Source: Candidatus Peribacteria bacterium (lineage in GTDB: Bacteria; Patescibacteriota; Gracilibacteria; Peribacterales; Peribacteraceae). From it: a stretch of 39,116 nucleotides of DNA. Numbering within the stretch: the stretch's first letter is position 1; the number at the start of each line of letters is the position of its first letter. Position numbers and translations under genes: made by a program. The notes below the pieces were generated by a model. The model did not search any database, was not told the DNA's origin, and worked only from the letters and a program-made list of their open reading frames with translations. The stretch covers positions 1-39,116 of the forward strand of contig JAHFJR010000013.1 of assembly GCA_023245775.1 (NCBI GenBank), given 5' to 3'. Shown in pieces: positions 1-7,068 of the stretch.

Positions 1-101
1 AGAATGGTGAGAAGAATCTTGCTCATCACAAAACCGATCCCAGCGCTGATCTTCATCCATGCCCACCAGAGCCAATTGAGCGGAGGGGGGAGTTTCATCA
101 T
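1..101 (-). CDS. SxtJ-like small membrane protein, 5' part only
   Basis: The reading frame starts at 101 with two successive ATG codons and runs off the left edge, so only about 33 residues are visible. They begin MMKLPPPLNWLW and continue through WAWMKI to a hydrophobic stretch ending SKILLTIL. A Trp-rich amphipathic start followed by a membrane segment is typical of the SxtJ family, small membrane proteins usually found beside DUF5989 proteins and carbamoyltransferases. The start overlaps the stop of the preceding DUF5989 gene (TGATG), so the two are almost certainly translationally coupled. The function of the family is not established. The family call rests on the partial sequence and the neighbour. 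Confidence 0.6.
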   Translation of the reverse strand, partial: MMKLPPPLNWLWWAWMKISAGIGFVMSKILLTI

Positions 102-259
102 CAGAAAATGGTGTAGATGAACGGTGCCAGTGGTGAGCCCTGTGCTACTACCAGGATGAGCCCGAGGAGCACGATGATGACGAGTAAGGGCAAGAGCCAC
201 CACTTCTTGCGCACACGCATGAAGTGCCAGAGTTCACCGAGGATCGACCATTTACTCAT
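101..259 (-). CDS. DUF5989 family small membrane protein
   Basis: A 52-residue protein. It starts MSKWSILGELWHFM, has a basic patch (RVRKKWW), and then one strongly hydrophobic segment (LLPLLVIIVLLGLILVV) that should span the membrane. This matches the size and pattern of DUF5989 proteins. The ATG at 259 is preferred over an upstream in-frame start at 352, which would add 31 residues of low-complexity Ser/Pro/Arg sequence. The gene overlaps the SxtJ-like gene downstream by three bases. Such pairs commonly sit next to a carbamoyltransferase gene, which would lie beyond the left edge if the order is kept; that is an inference. Confidence 0.75.
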   Translation of the reverse strand: MSKWSILGELWHFMRVRKKWWLLPLLVIIVLLGLILVVAQGSPLAPFIYTIF

Positions 260-375
260 AGTGTGCACTCTACACCTTCGGGAGGCGCTTGGCAGGGGGG
301 ATGGTCGTGGCGCTGGCGATTTAGAGCATCGACAGTTCTGTTGGATGGCCATATTTCAGTTCGCGCGTCGAGTAG

Positions 376-403
376 TTGACAATAAAATAAAAATCATTAT
401 ATT
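376..403 (+). promoter_or_regulatory. Candidate promoter upstream of the 501-1229 gene
   Basis: TTGACA at 376-381 is a perfect -35 box, followed after 16 bases by TATATT at 398-403. The region is AT-rich compared with its surroundings. Transcription would start near 410, which gives about 90 bases of leader to the ATG at 501, or an almost leaderless message for the in-frame ATG at 411. The spacer 260-500 holds nothing else I can identify. Confidence 0.5.
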
Positions 404-490
404 AATATTTATGTTTGTTCATGAGCCTACAAGGGGGGTCGTGCCGACATGTGACGATCGCAATGCATCTCAGCAGGGACTTGTCCTAGC

Positions 491-496
491 GAGGAA
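491..496 (+). promoter_or_regulatory. Shine-Dalgarno sequence deciding the start at 501
   Basis: GAGGAA lies six to nine bases upstream of the ATG at 501. It stands out because most genes in this window have no recognisable Shine-Dalgarno sequence. It is the main reason for choosing 501 over the in-frame ATG at 411. Confidence 0.5.
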
Positions 497-500
497 CTTC

Positions 501-1229
501 ATGCCCGTATACGCGTTTCAACGAGACTGGCTTCCGTACTGTCAGTCACATATGGCATTGGGGGGATTACTGGCAACGGAGGCACAACTTGCCCATTGGA
601 CGAAGGTTCTATCCCATGACATCCGTGGTGTGCTTGAGATCGATGAAGGTAGTTATCCAACCGTACAAGACCCCAGTAGTGAAAGGACTCCGGCATCAGA
701 AAAAATCTGCGAGATTATTGACTCATTGGCGTGCCATGTGTACGAAAATTGCGCCATATTCTTCAGAGAAAATTCTCAGGGGCTGAACGACACAACATTT
801 CCCATCGGAAGAATCGAAACTCTGATGTCCTATGCGCGATATCTCCAGCGTATGTCTCGCTTGAGAACCCAGACTCTTCGTGAAGGAAATGTACAGGATG
901 ACCTGGATGAAGAACGGCTATCGGTCCGTGCAAGAGTGCAATCTCTGATAAGCGATCAGGGCACCTTTTACATCGACATCGGTCCGAATTTTTCATTTGC
1001 GGTGGACCGCAATCCTAAGACTCTCCGCAAGATTATCGCTATCTCCGAAGAAGCCAATGCTGATCTCATAGGACTTTTACAGGCGCACGAGCACGCTGTC
1101 CTGCACGATAGACGCGTACTGTGGCATTTTGAAAAGGATGTAGAGGATGGCAAATACATACCTGAGGCAAAAGGTATATCGCAGCACTGGATGACGCTGG
1201 AAGAATGGATACGGAAGCAAACTGCATAG
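501..1229 (+). CDS. Hypothetical protein, 242 residues
   Basis: I do not recognise this protein. It starts MPVYAFQRDWLP, has no signal peptide or membrane segment, and looks like a soluble, mostly helical, acidic protein. A possible landmark is a central basic helix (YLQRMSRLRTQTLREG) followed by an acidic stretch (DDLDEERLSVRARVQSL). The C-terminal half contains FYIDIGPNFSFAVDR and a helix with HEHAVLHDRR. The start is set by a Shine-Dalgarno sequence. In-frame upstream starts at 411 and 117 would add Arg/Pro-rich sequence that does not look coding. It converges on the TrmB-type gene with only 50 bases between. The stop-free frame over 240 codons makes it a real gene in my view; the function is unknown. 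Confidence 0.6.
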   Translation: MPVYAFQRDWLPYCQSHMALGGLLATEAQLAHWTKVLSHDIRGVLEIDEGSYPTVQDPSSERTPASEKICEIIDSLACHVYENCAIFFRENSQGLNDTTFPIGRIETLMSYARYLQRMSRLRTQTLREGNVQDDLDEERLSVRARVQSLISDQGTFYIDIGPNFSFAVDRNPKTLRKIIAISEEANADLIGLLQAHEHAVLHDRRVLWHFEKDVEDGKYIPEAKGISQHWMTLEEWIRKQTA

Positions 1230-1279
1230 CGTATCGAGAGCGAGCGGTACATGGCAGCCTAGGAGTCTGTGTCCATGAC

Positions 1280-2053
1280 CTAGAGCGGTTTGCACTGCTC
1301 CCACATGAAGTTAAAGAGCGCACGCATCGTATCTGCCATCATTGCACTTTCGATCAGCACCGCCATGTATTCCGCCTCGCTTGCCGAAAAGTACACGACG
1401 AAGTTGCCGTAAATGTGAATGTTGCCCGGCAGGGTGAATCGCTCGGGGATGTACCGGCGCTCTCGCAATTCTGTCGGATCGTTGTATTTTTTGCGTAGAT
1501 CAAGGTCTTTGCGCTTCCCAACGAGTACTCGCATCCGTATGCCCTTCCTCACACGCAGGGGAATGTAGAAATCATCGTCATTCTTGAGGACGACGGTGTT
1601 ACGAATGAAGGAATAAGAAGTGAAGAACAGGATTTCCTCGACGCCTTCCACGAAGAGACTGTGATTGAAGGCTTCGATGACACCCTTCGCGCCCTCGAAG
1701 TACTTCACCTTGGGGATCACACTGTCTTTCCGAAGAAGGGCGTTGAGTTGTGGAATTGTTTCTTCGACACGTTTGATGTTCTGTTGATCTTCCCCAATGC
1801 GACCTTGCAGGTGCCTGACGAGAGATGCAGGGTCTTCGCACCGGTAGTACTGCGTGTTGCGCTTGTAGAGCTTCCTCACTACTCCACGCTCACAGAGCTT
1901 ATCGAGCACTCCTCGAACAGTGCTACGCGGGATACGAGTGTGGCGGGCAATCTGAGATGCCGGCTGCTCTCCAGCCTGTAATAGCTGTAGATAGATCGTG
2001 CTTTCATGGTGATTGAAGCCGATGTCTTCGAGGAGGGGTTGAAGGTGATGCAT
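1280..2053 (-). CDS. TrmB-family transcriptional regulator
   Basis: A 257-residue protein. The N-terminus (LLEDIGFNHHESTIYLQLLQ, then PASQIARHTRIPRSTVRGVL) is a winged helix-turn-helix of the TrmB family, with the recognition helix around residues 43-55 and the wing in VVRKLYKRNTQYYRCED. A coiled-coil linker follows (about 80-105), then a C-terminal domain with VKYFEGAKGVIEAFN and ILFFTSYSF. That domain resembles the PLD-like effector-binding half seen in many TrmB proteins. The ligand cannot be read from the sequence. The gene is divergent from the dehydratase at 2192; a 26-bp perfect palindrome lies 40 bp upstream of its start. That palindrome is a dispersed repeat, so it is not a safe operator call. 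Confidence 0.8.
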   Translation of the reverse strand: MHHLQPLLEDIGFNHHESTIYLQLLQAGEQPASQIARHTRIPRSTVRGVLDKLCERGVVRKLYKRNTQYYRCEDPASLVRHLQGRIGEDQQNIKRVEETIPQLNALLRKDSVIPKVKYFEGAKGVIEAFNHSLFVEGVEEILFFTSYSFIRNTVVLKNDDDFYIPLRVRKGIRMRVLVGKRKDLDLRKKYNDPTELRERRYIPERFTLPGNIHIYGNFVVYFSASEAEYMAVLIESAMMADTMRALFNFMWEQCKPL

Positions 2054-2092
2054 AGCGTTTGTGGACCGCCACGTCAGTTTGAAGGGCGGCAG

Positions 2093-2118
2093 GCCACGTC
2101 AGCTTAAGCTGACGTGGC
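2093..2118. repeat. 26-bp perfect palindrome, repeat family A
   Basis: GCCACGTCAGCTT is followed directly by its exact reverse complement. The same 26 bp recurs at 3684-3709 at the end of an array. Flanking bases here (about 2073-2130) contain a degraded extra unit: GACCGCCACGTCAGTTT on the left, and GAAACTGACCGCC as an outer inverted partner on the right, giving a nested hairpin between the divergent TrmB-type and dehydratase genes. It could also act as a transcription barrier or operator. Confidence 0.85.
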
Positions 2119-2191
2119 GAAACTGACCGCCAGATTGAATCATAAATACGGTTGCGCTGCAATGTGCGCATATTCTTTTCCCCCACATTCC

Positions 2192-3175
2192 ATGGATCAC
2201 ATTCCTACGAAGCAAGACATCATCGACGCACATGAGCGCATCTCTGGATACATACCCCGCACGCCAGTCTTCTCCAACGAAGCTCTTGGTAGGTTGGTCA
2301 GCTCTTCTGTGTCCGTGCACTGCAAGATGGAATGCCTTATGCCGGATGTCGGATCATTCAAGATTCGCGGTGTGATGAATGCTCTGCTCTCTCTCACGCC
2401 CGAAGAGCGCAAGCGTGGAGTCCTCACGCAGTCCTCGGGAAACCACGCTCAGGCATTCGCGCTTGTAGCAAAACGAATGGGCATACAGGCGACGATCGTG
2501 ATGCCGAAGAACGCCAATCCTATAAAGAAACGAAATGTTCTCGAATTCGGAGGCAAGATCGTGGAATGTGAGCCGGGGGACGCGTCACGTGAGCAAATGG
2601 TGCGTGACGTGCAGAGCGCGACAGGCGCAGTCGATATTCATCCATTCAATGATTATCGGATCATTGCTGGTCATGCAACGGCGGCGAAGGAGCTGCTAGA
2701 AAATGTGCCTCATCTTGATGTCATCGTTGCTCCTGTTGGTGGTGGAGGACTGCTCAGTGGCACGCTCCTTGCAACACACTATTTCTCCCCAAAAACGAAG
2801 GTCATTGCTGGCGAGCCGGCTGGCGCGGATGATGCATACCGCTCATTGCAAGCTGGTTCCATCCAACCGAATACAACCGTGAAGACAATTGCTGATGGGT
2901 TGATCACGACATTGGGCGACAAGACCTTCCCGATTATTCAGGAATACGTTGACCACATTGTCCGAGTTGAAGACTCGGAAATTGCAGCGGCTATGCGGGA
3001 ACTCTGGGAGAGGCTGCGCGTTACCGTAGAGGCATCCGGTGCGGTTTCCTTCGCCGCCCTCGTCAAAGAGAGAAGTAGTTACACCACCTTTATGGATATC
3101 GGAGTCATCCTCAGTGGCGGGAATGTGGATCTCGACCGCATACCGTTTCTCAAAAATATTTCAATCTTCCCATGA
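2192..3175 (+). CDS. PLP-dependent threonine/serine dehydratase family enzyme
   Basis: A fold-type II pyridoxal-phosphate enzyme of 327 residues. Members deaminate L-threonine or L-serine to 2-oxobutyrate or pyruvate, and some racemise serine. The cofactor lysine is K57 in GSFKIRG. The substrate loop is SSGNHAQAFAL, and the PLP-phosphate loop is VGGGGLLSG. There is no C-terminal ACT regulatory domain, so it resembles catabolic TdcB-type or serine racemase-type enzymes rather than feedback-regulated IlvA. I chose the ATG at 2192 (MDHIPTKQDII) because the family homology begins there; in-frame ATGs at 2162 and 2114 are possible, but 2114 lies inside the palindromic repeat. No Shine-Dalgarno sequence is visible. 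The 3' end overlaps the convergent GIY-YIG gene by 26 bp. Confidence 0.85.
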   Translation: MDHIPTKQDIIDAHERISGYIPRTPVFSNEALGRLVSSSVSVHCKMECLMPDVGSFKIRGVMNALLSLTPEERKRGVLTQSSGNHAQAFALVAKRMGIQATIVMPKNANPIKKRNVLEFGGKIVECEPGDASREQMVRDVQSATGAVDIHPFNDYRIIAGHATAAKELLENVPHLDVIVAPVGGGGLLSGTLLATHYFSPKTKVIAGEPAGADDAYRSLQAGSIQPNTTVKTIADGLITTLGDKTFPIIQEYVDHIVRVEDSEIAAAMRELWERLRVTVEASGAVSFAALVKERSSYTTFMDIGVILSGGNVDLDRIPFLKNISIFP

Positions 3176-3401
3176 GAGCACCCCAAACAGCTCCGCTATG
3201 TTTCACGGATGACTCACGATGTCTTGCTGCTTCTTCCGTGGCATATGCTTCATAGTAGAAAAGAACAACTGGCAGATATGGTTTCGTCGATTCGACTTCA
3301 CCAGCTGCATGTTGGCCAAACCTGCGACGCAAATCGTTCGTTGACCCCTTGTAAAACCAGTTGGTATTTTTCTGACTTTGTAAGACGTAAAAATAATACA
3401 T
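3150..3401 (-). CDS. Small GIY-YIG domain nuclease (UvrC/Slx1-like fold), copy 1
   Basis: An 83-residue single-domain protein. The GIY-YIG signature appears as YYFYVLQSQ followed by WFYKGSTNDLRRRFGQH; the catalytic Arg is in DLRRR, and the later Glu lies in the RHRESSVKHSG helix. Such stand-alone domains are predicted endonucleases with unknown targets. The start at 3401 is chosen because a -10 box (TACTAT) ends nine bases upstream inside a palindrome, implying a leaderless mRNA. Promoter and palindrome are nearly identical to those of the second GIY-YIG gene at 7644. The family A repeat array begins 170 bp upstream of its start. The last codons overlap the dehydratase gene on the other strand. 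Confidence 0.85.
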   Translation of the reverse strand: MYYFYVLQSQKNTNWFYKGSTNDLRRRFGQHAAGEVESTKPYLPVVLFYYEAYATEEAARHRESSVKHSGAVWGALMGRLKYF

Positions 3402-3438
3402 AGGTGTACCATAGTACACCTTATATATTCTTACGCAA
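3402..3438 (-). promoter_or_regulatory. Palindromic promoter/operator of GIY-YIG copy 1
   Basis: Read on the minus strand: TTGCGT (3438-3433), 16 bases, TACTAT (3416-3411), nine bases, then ATG at 3401. The -10 box lies in the middle of the inverted repeat AGGTGTAC-N4-GTACACCT (3402-3421), which abuts the start codon. The gene at 7644 has the same layout and spacing, so a shared regulator or self-binding by the nuclease is plausible. Confidence 0.7.
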
Positions 3439-3570
3439 CACACTCGAAAATCTTCCCTTCAAAGTTGCCCACAACCATCGTTCGCTTCGTTCTTGAAAAG
3501 ACAAGAATGAAGAAATTCAAACTTCCAAAACTTTTTTTAAAAAAGCAGGCACCCGAAACCGAACGCTAGC

Positions 3571-3709
3571 TGAAGAGTGGCAGGCCACGTCAGCTTGAAG
3601 AGTGGCAGGCCACGTCAGCTTGAAGAGTGGCAGGCCACGTCAGCTTGAAGAGTGGCAGGCCACGTCAGCTTGAAGAGTGGCAGGCCACGTCAGCTTAAGC
3701 TGACGTGGC
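3571..3709. repeat. Repeat family A array: five 25-bp units plus terminal palindrome
   Basis: Five tandem 25-bp copies start at 3571, 3596, 3621, 3646 and 3671 with no mismatch that I can see. Each begins TGAAGAGTGGCAGG and ends CCACGTCAGCT. The last copy runs into its own inverted arm, so 3684-3709 is the same 26-bp palindrome found at 2093-2118. On the minus strand the palindrome immediately follows tRNA-Trp and overlaps its 3' G-CCA, so it could form a hairpin at the tRNA end. The spacer 3439-3570 upstream holds only a 20-codon frame (3507-3569) that I do not trust as a gene. Confidence 0.9.
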
Positions 3710-3781
3710 AGGCGCGGTAGGGATCGAACCTACGACCCCAGGTTTTGGAGACCTGTGCTCTACCAACTGAGCTACGCGCCT
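3706..3781 (-). tRNA. tRNA-Trp (anticodon CCA)
   Basis: On the minus strand the acceptor arm AGGCGCG pairs with CGCGCCT, with discriminator G and an encoded CCA. The D arm is GCTCAGTTGGTAGAGC, the anticodon stem-loop is CAGGT-CTCCAAA-ACCTG with anticodon CCA (tryptophan), and the T arm is GTAGG-TTCGATC-CCTAC. All stems pair fully. The last bases (G and CCA) are shared with the right end of the family A palindrome. The four-helix-bundle gene ends 26 bp upstream. A weak -10-like TAAGAT (minus strand) lies about 14 bases upstream of the 5' end. Confidence 0.97.
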
Positions 3782-3806
3782 AGGGGCTAAGCGGCATCTT
3801 ACTTGG

Positions 3807-4226
3807 TTATTGTTCTGATAGTAAATGAGAAGGGTTTGGGTTTGGGATAGGGCTGCTGTTCATTCGTCGGATCAGGCCATTAAGAAGCTTATGAACAAGC
3901 TCACATTCACCAAGTAATGTTTTGAAAATTTCTTCTTTGAGCATTTGTACGCGATGAACATAATGAATATGTGACATTAGCTCTATCAATTCTCCTCTTG
4001 CTTGAACGTACTTGTGCATTTTATCAGCCGATGTATGGCGATCAAATCCTTCAGCGATATTTGCGGGAATGGATGAAGCTGCTCTGCGCATTTGTGAGGT
4101 AATCCCGTATATCTCTTCCCTCGGGAAATCTTTTGTAATGGCATGGATTCTTACTGCAAGATCGATCGCCTTCTTCCATGCCTCCAATTGAGTAAAGTCA
4201 CTGAGCACAGGGAAGTATTCTATCAC
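3807..4226 (-). CDS. Four-helix-bundle protein (23S rRNA intervening-sequence type)
   Basis: A 139-residue all-helical protein. The N-terminal pattern DFTQLEAWKKAIDLAVRIHAI, then MRRAASSIPANIAEGF, is diagnostic of the S23 / TIGR02436 four-helix-bundle family, once named for proteins encoded in 23S rRNA intervening sequences and now found free-standing in many genomes. Its biochemical role is unknown. The C-terminal tail is low complexity (SSPIPNPNPSHLL) and may derive from simple repeat sequence. The start is 58 bp downstream of the topA stop, across the telomere-like repeat, and the two genes are probably co-transcribed. The tRNA-Trp gene follows 26 bp after the stop. Confidence 0.85.
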   Translation of the reverse strand: MIEYFPVLSDFTQLEAWKKAIDLAVRIHAITKDFPREEIYGITSQMRRAASSIPANIAEGFDRHTSADKMHKYVQARGELIELMSHIHYVHRVQMLKEEIFKTLLGECELVHKLLNGLIRRMNSSPIPNPNPSHLLSEQ

Positions 4227-4230
4227 TTTT

Positions 4231-4290
4231 CCCTAACCCCATCCTCATCCCTAACCCCCCTAACCCTAACCCTAACCCTAGCCCTAACCC
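4231..4290. repeat. Telomere-like CCCTAA hexamer repeats
   Basis: About seven CCCTAA/CCCTAACC words, some degenerate, lie between topA and the four-helix-bundle gene; the core is a run of hexamers at about 4259-4290 with one CCCTAG. The topA stop codon (4284-4286) is inside the run. The minus strand, which is the mRNA sense here, reads GGGTTA repeatedly and could form a G-quadruplex in DNA or RNA. The origin is unknown; slippage expansion is the simplest explanation. Confidence 0.85.
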
Positions 4291-6698
4291 TTCTTCCCCC
4301 ACCCTCCTCTCCCCTTCCACTTGCTCGGAGGGGCAGCACGTTTCTTCTTCAGCATCTCGATGGCCTCCTCCGCGGTGAGAGTTGCAGGATCGAGTTTCTT
4401 CCCGATCGATACGTTCGTCGTTCCATCCGTGAGGTACGCTCCGAAGCGACCATCCTTGATGAGCATGGTTGCCTTCGAGACGGGATCAGTGCCGAGGCTA
4501 CGCCCTGGGTTGGCAGTCTTCTGGATTTTCTCACTGAGGAATTTCTTTGCAAGCTCCAGCGTCACTTCAAACGGATGCTGATCCTTCGGCAGAGACGCTG
4601 TTGATTCTCCGGCCTTCAAGTAGGGACCGAAGCGGCCGAGGTGCAATTCGATGACAGTACCGTGCTCATCCTTCCCGAGATTTCTGGGGAACGAGAGGAG
4701 GGCCTTGGCTTCCTCCAAGGTCACGGTATCGGCAGACATGCCTTTCATGAGCGACGCCGCTTTCGGTTTCTCTTTCTTCTCCTTCTTTTTCGTCTTGTCT
4801 TTGTCCCAGAGTCCGAGCTGCACGTACGCGCCGAAGCGCCCTGTCCGTACGATGATCGGGAGGCCGGTCGCTTCGTCGGTGCCGAGTTCGCGTTCCTTCA
4901 TGACATCCTCCTTCCTGATGTCCTTCGTCTTCTCGTCGACGAGCTTCTTGAATGGCCCGAAGAACTCCTTGATGAACGGTATCCATTGCTCCGTCCCCTC
5001 TGCGATGTCGTCGAGACGCTGTTCCATGCGTGCCGTGAAGGCGAGATCGACAATGTCGGTGAAGTGCGCCGCGAGGAGGTCAATCACCGTGAAGGCGACG
5101 TCCTCCGGCGCGAGCTGCTTCCCTTCTTTTCGGATGTAACCGCGTTGCTGAATCGTCGAGATGGTCGGAGCGTATGTGCTCGGGCGACCGATACCCTCCT
5201 CCTCCAGTTTCTTCACGAGGCTTGCTTCCGTGTACCTCGCAGGTGGCTTGGTGAAGTGTTGCTCGGGGGTGATCTCCTCGCAGTCAAGGCTCTCTCCTTC
5301 CTGCAATTCCGGCAAGAATTTCTCGCCGTCCCCCGCCTCGCCAGCTAACTTCTCTCGCTCGATTTGATCTTCGTCTTTGTCTTCGAAGTACACGCGGAGG
5401 AATCCATCGAAGAGGACCGTCTGGCCCGTCGCGCGGAAGATGTACGTATTCCCTCCTCCCTTCACGGTGATATCGGCGCCGACGCGTTTGAGTTCTGCAC
5501 CAGCCATCTGCGTCGCCATCGTGCGGTTCCAGATGAGCGAGTAGAGCTTCATCTGCTGATCGTCGAGGACGCCCGAGACCGACTGCGGGGTACGATTCAT
5601 CTCCGTTGGGCGGATGGCTTCGTGCGCTTCCTGCGCACCTTTACTCTTCGTCTTGTAGGTGCGTGGAGACGCGAGGACGTACTCGCGGCCGTAGAGTTTC
5701 TGGATCGTCTCCTTCGCATCGGCGAGCGCCTTCTCACTCAAGTTCACCGAGTCGGTACGCATGTAGGTGATGAAACCAGTCGTCCCCTCTCCCTTCCCCA
5801 TACTCACTCCTTCGTACAGTTGCTGCGCGACGACCATGGTCTGTCTGACGGAGAACCCGAGTTTGCGAGCGGCCTCCTGCTGCAGGGTCGAGGTGGTGAA
5901 GGGAGGAGGAGGGGTCTTCTTCAATTCTTTGGTGTCGATCGTACTCACCGAGAAGGGCTGGCCCGTGATGTCCTTCACGATTGCAGAGGAATCGGCTTCG
6001 GAGTGCGGGATGAAGGCCTGAGCGTTTTTCTCTTTCAGATCTGCGACGAACTGCTCGCCTTGCCCCTCCGAAGCTCCCGCGGAGCGAAGGGGGGCTTTCT
6101 TCTTCATGTCTGCAGCGATGGTCCAATACTCCTCAGCGTTGAACGCCCTGATCTCGCGCTCACGATCGACGATGAGTCGCACGGCGACGGATTGCACACG
6201 ACCGGCAGAGAGTCCGCGGTACACCTTTTTCCATAAGAAAGGAGAGAGCGTGTATCCAACCAAACGGTCGAGCACTCTGCGTGCCTGCTGGGCATGCACG
6301 AGTTTGAAATCGAGTACGCGCGGATGGGCGATGGCATCCTTGATTGCACTCTCGGTGATCTCGTGGAAGACGATGCGGTGAATCTTCTCGGGGTTCTTCA
6401 CCTTCAGCGCTTCGAGGAGATGCCAGCCGATGGCTTCCCCTTCGCGGTCCTCGTCGGTCGCGATCCAGAGTGTCTCCGTGTCTTTCAGGGCTTTCTTGAG
6501 ATTCTTCACCGTCGTCGCTTTCTCAGGGGGGATCACGTACGTTGGCTCAAAATCATTCGCGGTATCAATCCCGATCTCGCTCGTGGGGAGGTCGCGGATG
6601 TGTCCCATGCTGGACTCCACCGTGTAATCCTTCCCCAAAAATTTCTTGATAGTTTTGGCCTTGGTCGGGCTTTCGACGATGACTAAATGCTTGGACAT
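4284..6698 (-). CDS. topA: DNA topoisomerase I (type IA)
   Basis: An 804-residue enzyme that relaxes negative supercoils through a transient 5'-phosphotyrosine break. The Toprim domain is at the N-terminus: E9 in VIVESPTKAKT, and D82, D84 and E86 in TDEDREGE. The catalytic tyrosine is Y312 in GFITYMRTDSVNLS. The GIGRPSTYAPTIS motif of the family is present further on. The C-terminus carries three zinc-less repeats, each with a Gly-Arg-Phe-Gly core (TGRFGAYVQLG, LGRFGPYLKAG, DGRFGAYLTDG), and ends in a Lys-rich tail. The start MSKHLVIVESPT at 6698 fits the family. An in-frame palindromic insert (about residues 202-215) sits in a variable loop after YWTIAADMKKK. Confidence 0.97.
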   Translation of the reverse strand: MSKHLVIVESPTKAKTIKKFLGKDYTVESSMGHIRDLPTSEIGIDTANDFEPTYVIPPEKATTVKNLKKALKDTETLWIATDEDREGEAIGWHLLEALKVKNPEKIHRIVFHEITESAIKDAIAHPRVLDFKLVHAQQARRVLDRLVGYTLSPFLWKKVYRGLSAGRVQSVAVRLIVDREREIRAFNAEEYWTIAADMKKKAPLRSAGASEGQGEQFVADLKEKNAQAFIPHSEADSSAIVKDITGQPFSVSTIDTKELKKTPPPPFTTSTLQQEAARKLGFSVRQTMVVAQQLYEGVSMGKGEGTTGFITYMRTDSVNLSEKALADAKETIQKLYGREYVLASPRTYKTKSKGAQEAHEAIRPTEMNRTPQSVSGVLDDQQMKLYSLIWNRTMATQMAGAELKRVGADITVKGGGNTYIFRATGQTVLFDGFLRVYFEDKDEDQIEREKLAGEAGDGEKFLPELQEGESLDCEEITPEQHFTKPPARYTEASLVKKLEEEGIGRPSTYAPTISTIQQRGYIRKEGKQLAPEDVAFTVIDLLAAHFTDIVDLAFTARMEQRLDDIAEGTEQWIPFIKEFFGPFKKLVDEKTKDIRKEDVMKERELGTDEATGLPIIVRTGRFGAYVQLGLWDKDKTKKKEKKEKPKAASLMKGMSADTVTLEEAKALLSFPRNLGKDEHGTVIELHLGRFGPYLKAGESTASLPKDQHPFEVTLELAKKFLSEKIQKTANPGRSLGTDPVSKATMLIKDGRFGAYLTDGTTNVSIGKKLDPATLTAEEAIEMLKKKRAAPPSKWKGRGGWGKKG
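6054..6095 (-). repeat. In-frame palindromic element in topA (family C)
   Basis: The coding strand reads CCCCCCTTCGC, a short GC-rich core (TCCGCGGGA), then GCTTCGGAGGGGCAAGG. It encodes about 14 residues (APLRSAGASEGQGE). The flanks match inserts in fbaB (26392-26427), gatA (23045-23080) and, less fully, dnaJ (10980-11006), with a different core in each. The position in a variable loop of topoisomerase I explains why it is tolerated. Confidence 0.65.
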
Positions 6699-7006
6699 GG
6701 TCCGACAGAGGATCGTGGAACGAGCGTGCTTTGTCAAAGGTTTGCAAAGTCACGTAGTTCCTGACGCCTCCATTCGTAATATTCTCTCGATGGTTTTCCG
6801 TTGATGACTCCTTTCGTATCAAAACAAAAACCGACATTCATTGGTGAATTTTCACTAAAAAGCATAGAGTATTATTAAATTTAATATGATCTTAGTCAAG
6901 ATCTAGCTGCAGGATTGCTTCCGAAGAGAATTCAATGATTTTGGCTTTCTTCAGCCATATTCACGATCACAAGCCGAAATCAAGCGATTCATTCTTGCAT
7001 TTTGGC
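6699..7006. other. AT-rich spacer between topA and HU genes
   Basis: I find no gene. The spacer holds a 14-bp perfect palindrome (TATTAAATTTAATA, 6873-6886), a hairpin GATCTT-AGTC-AAGATC (6888-6903), and a longer imperfect hairpin pairing GATTTTGGCTT (6937-6947) with AAGCCGAAATC (6971-6981). These could be regulatory or nucleoid-protein sites upstream of the HU promoter. No known riboswitch class is recognisable. Confidence 0.4.
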
Positions 7007-7034
7007 TTGCAGCTGCGCTTTGTACTCGTACAAT
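7007..7034 (+). promoter_or_regulatory. HU gene promoter
   Basis: TTGCAG (7007-7012), a 16-base spacer, then TACAAT (7029-7034). Transcription would start near 7041, leaving a leader of about 28 bases before the ATG at 7069. The leader has no Shine-Dalgarno sequence. Confidence 0.6.
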
Positions 7035-7068
7035 GAAAGACATACTTATTTCTTCCCCCCAAGATCCT

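Noticed and set aside
2093..2118. Dedicated operator for the TrmB-type regulator
   Set aside because: The same palindrome occurs at tRNA-Trp, so it is better explained as a dispersed repeat, although a secondary regulatory use is possible.
3507..3569. A 20-codon open frame (MKKFKLPKLF and on) between the GIY-YIG operator and the family A array
   Set aside because: Very short, no ribosome-binding site or promoter, and no recognisable similarity; chance is the simplest explanation.
3571..3709. CRISPR array at the tRNA-Trp gene
   Set aside because: The 25-bp units are strictly tandem without spacers.
4643..6240. Long open frames opposite topA on the plus strand
   Set aside because: They are antisense shadows of a conserved gene, with Arg/Leu-rich composition and no family pattern.
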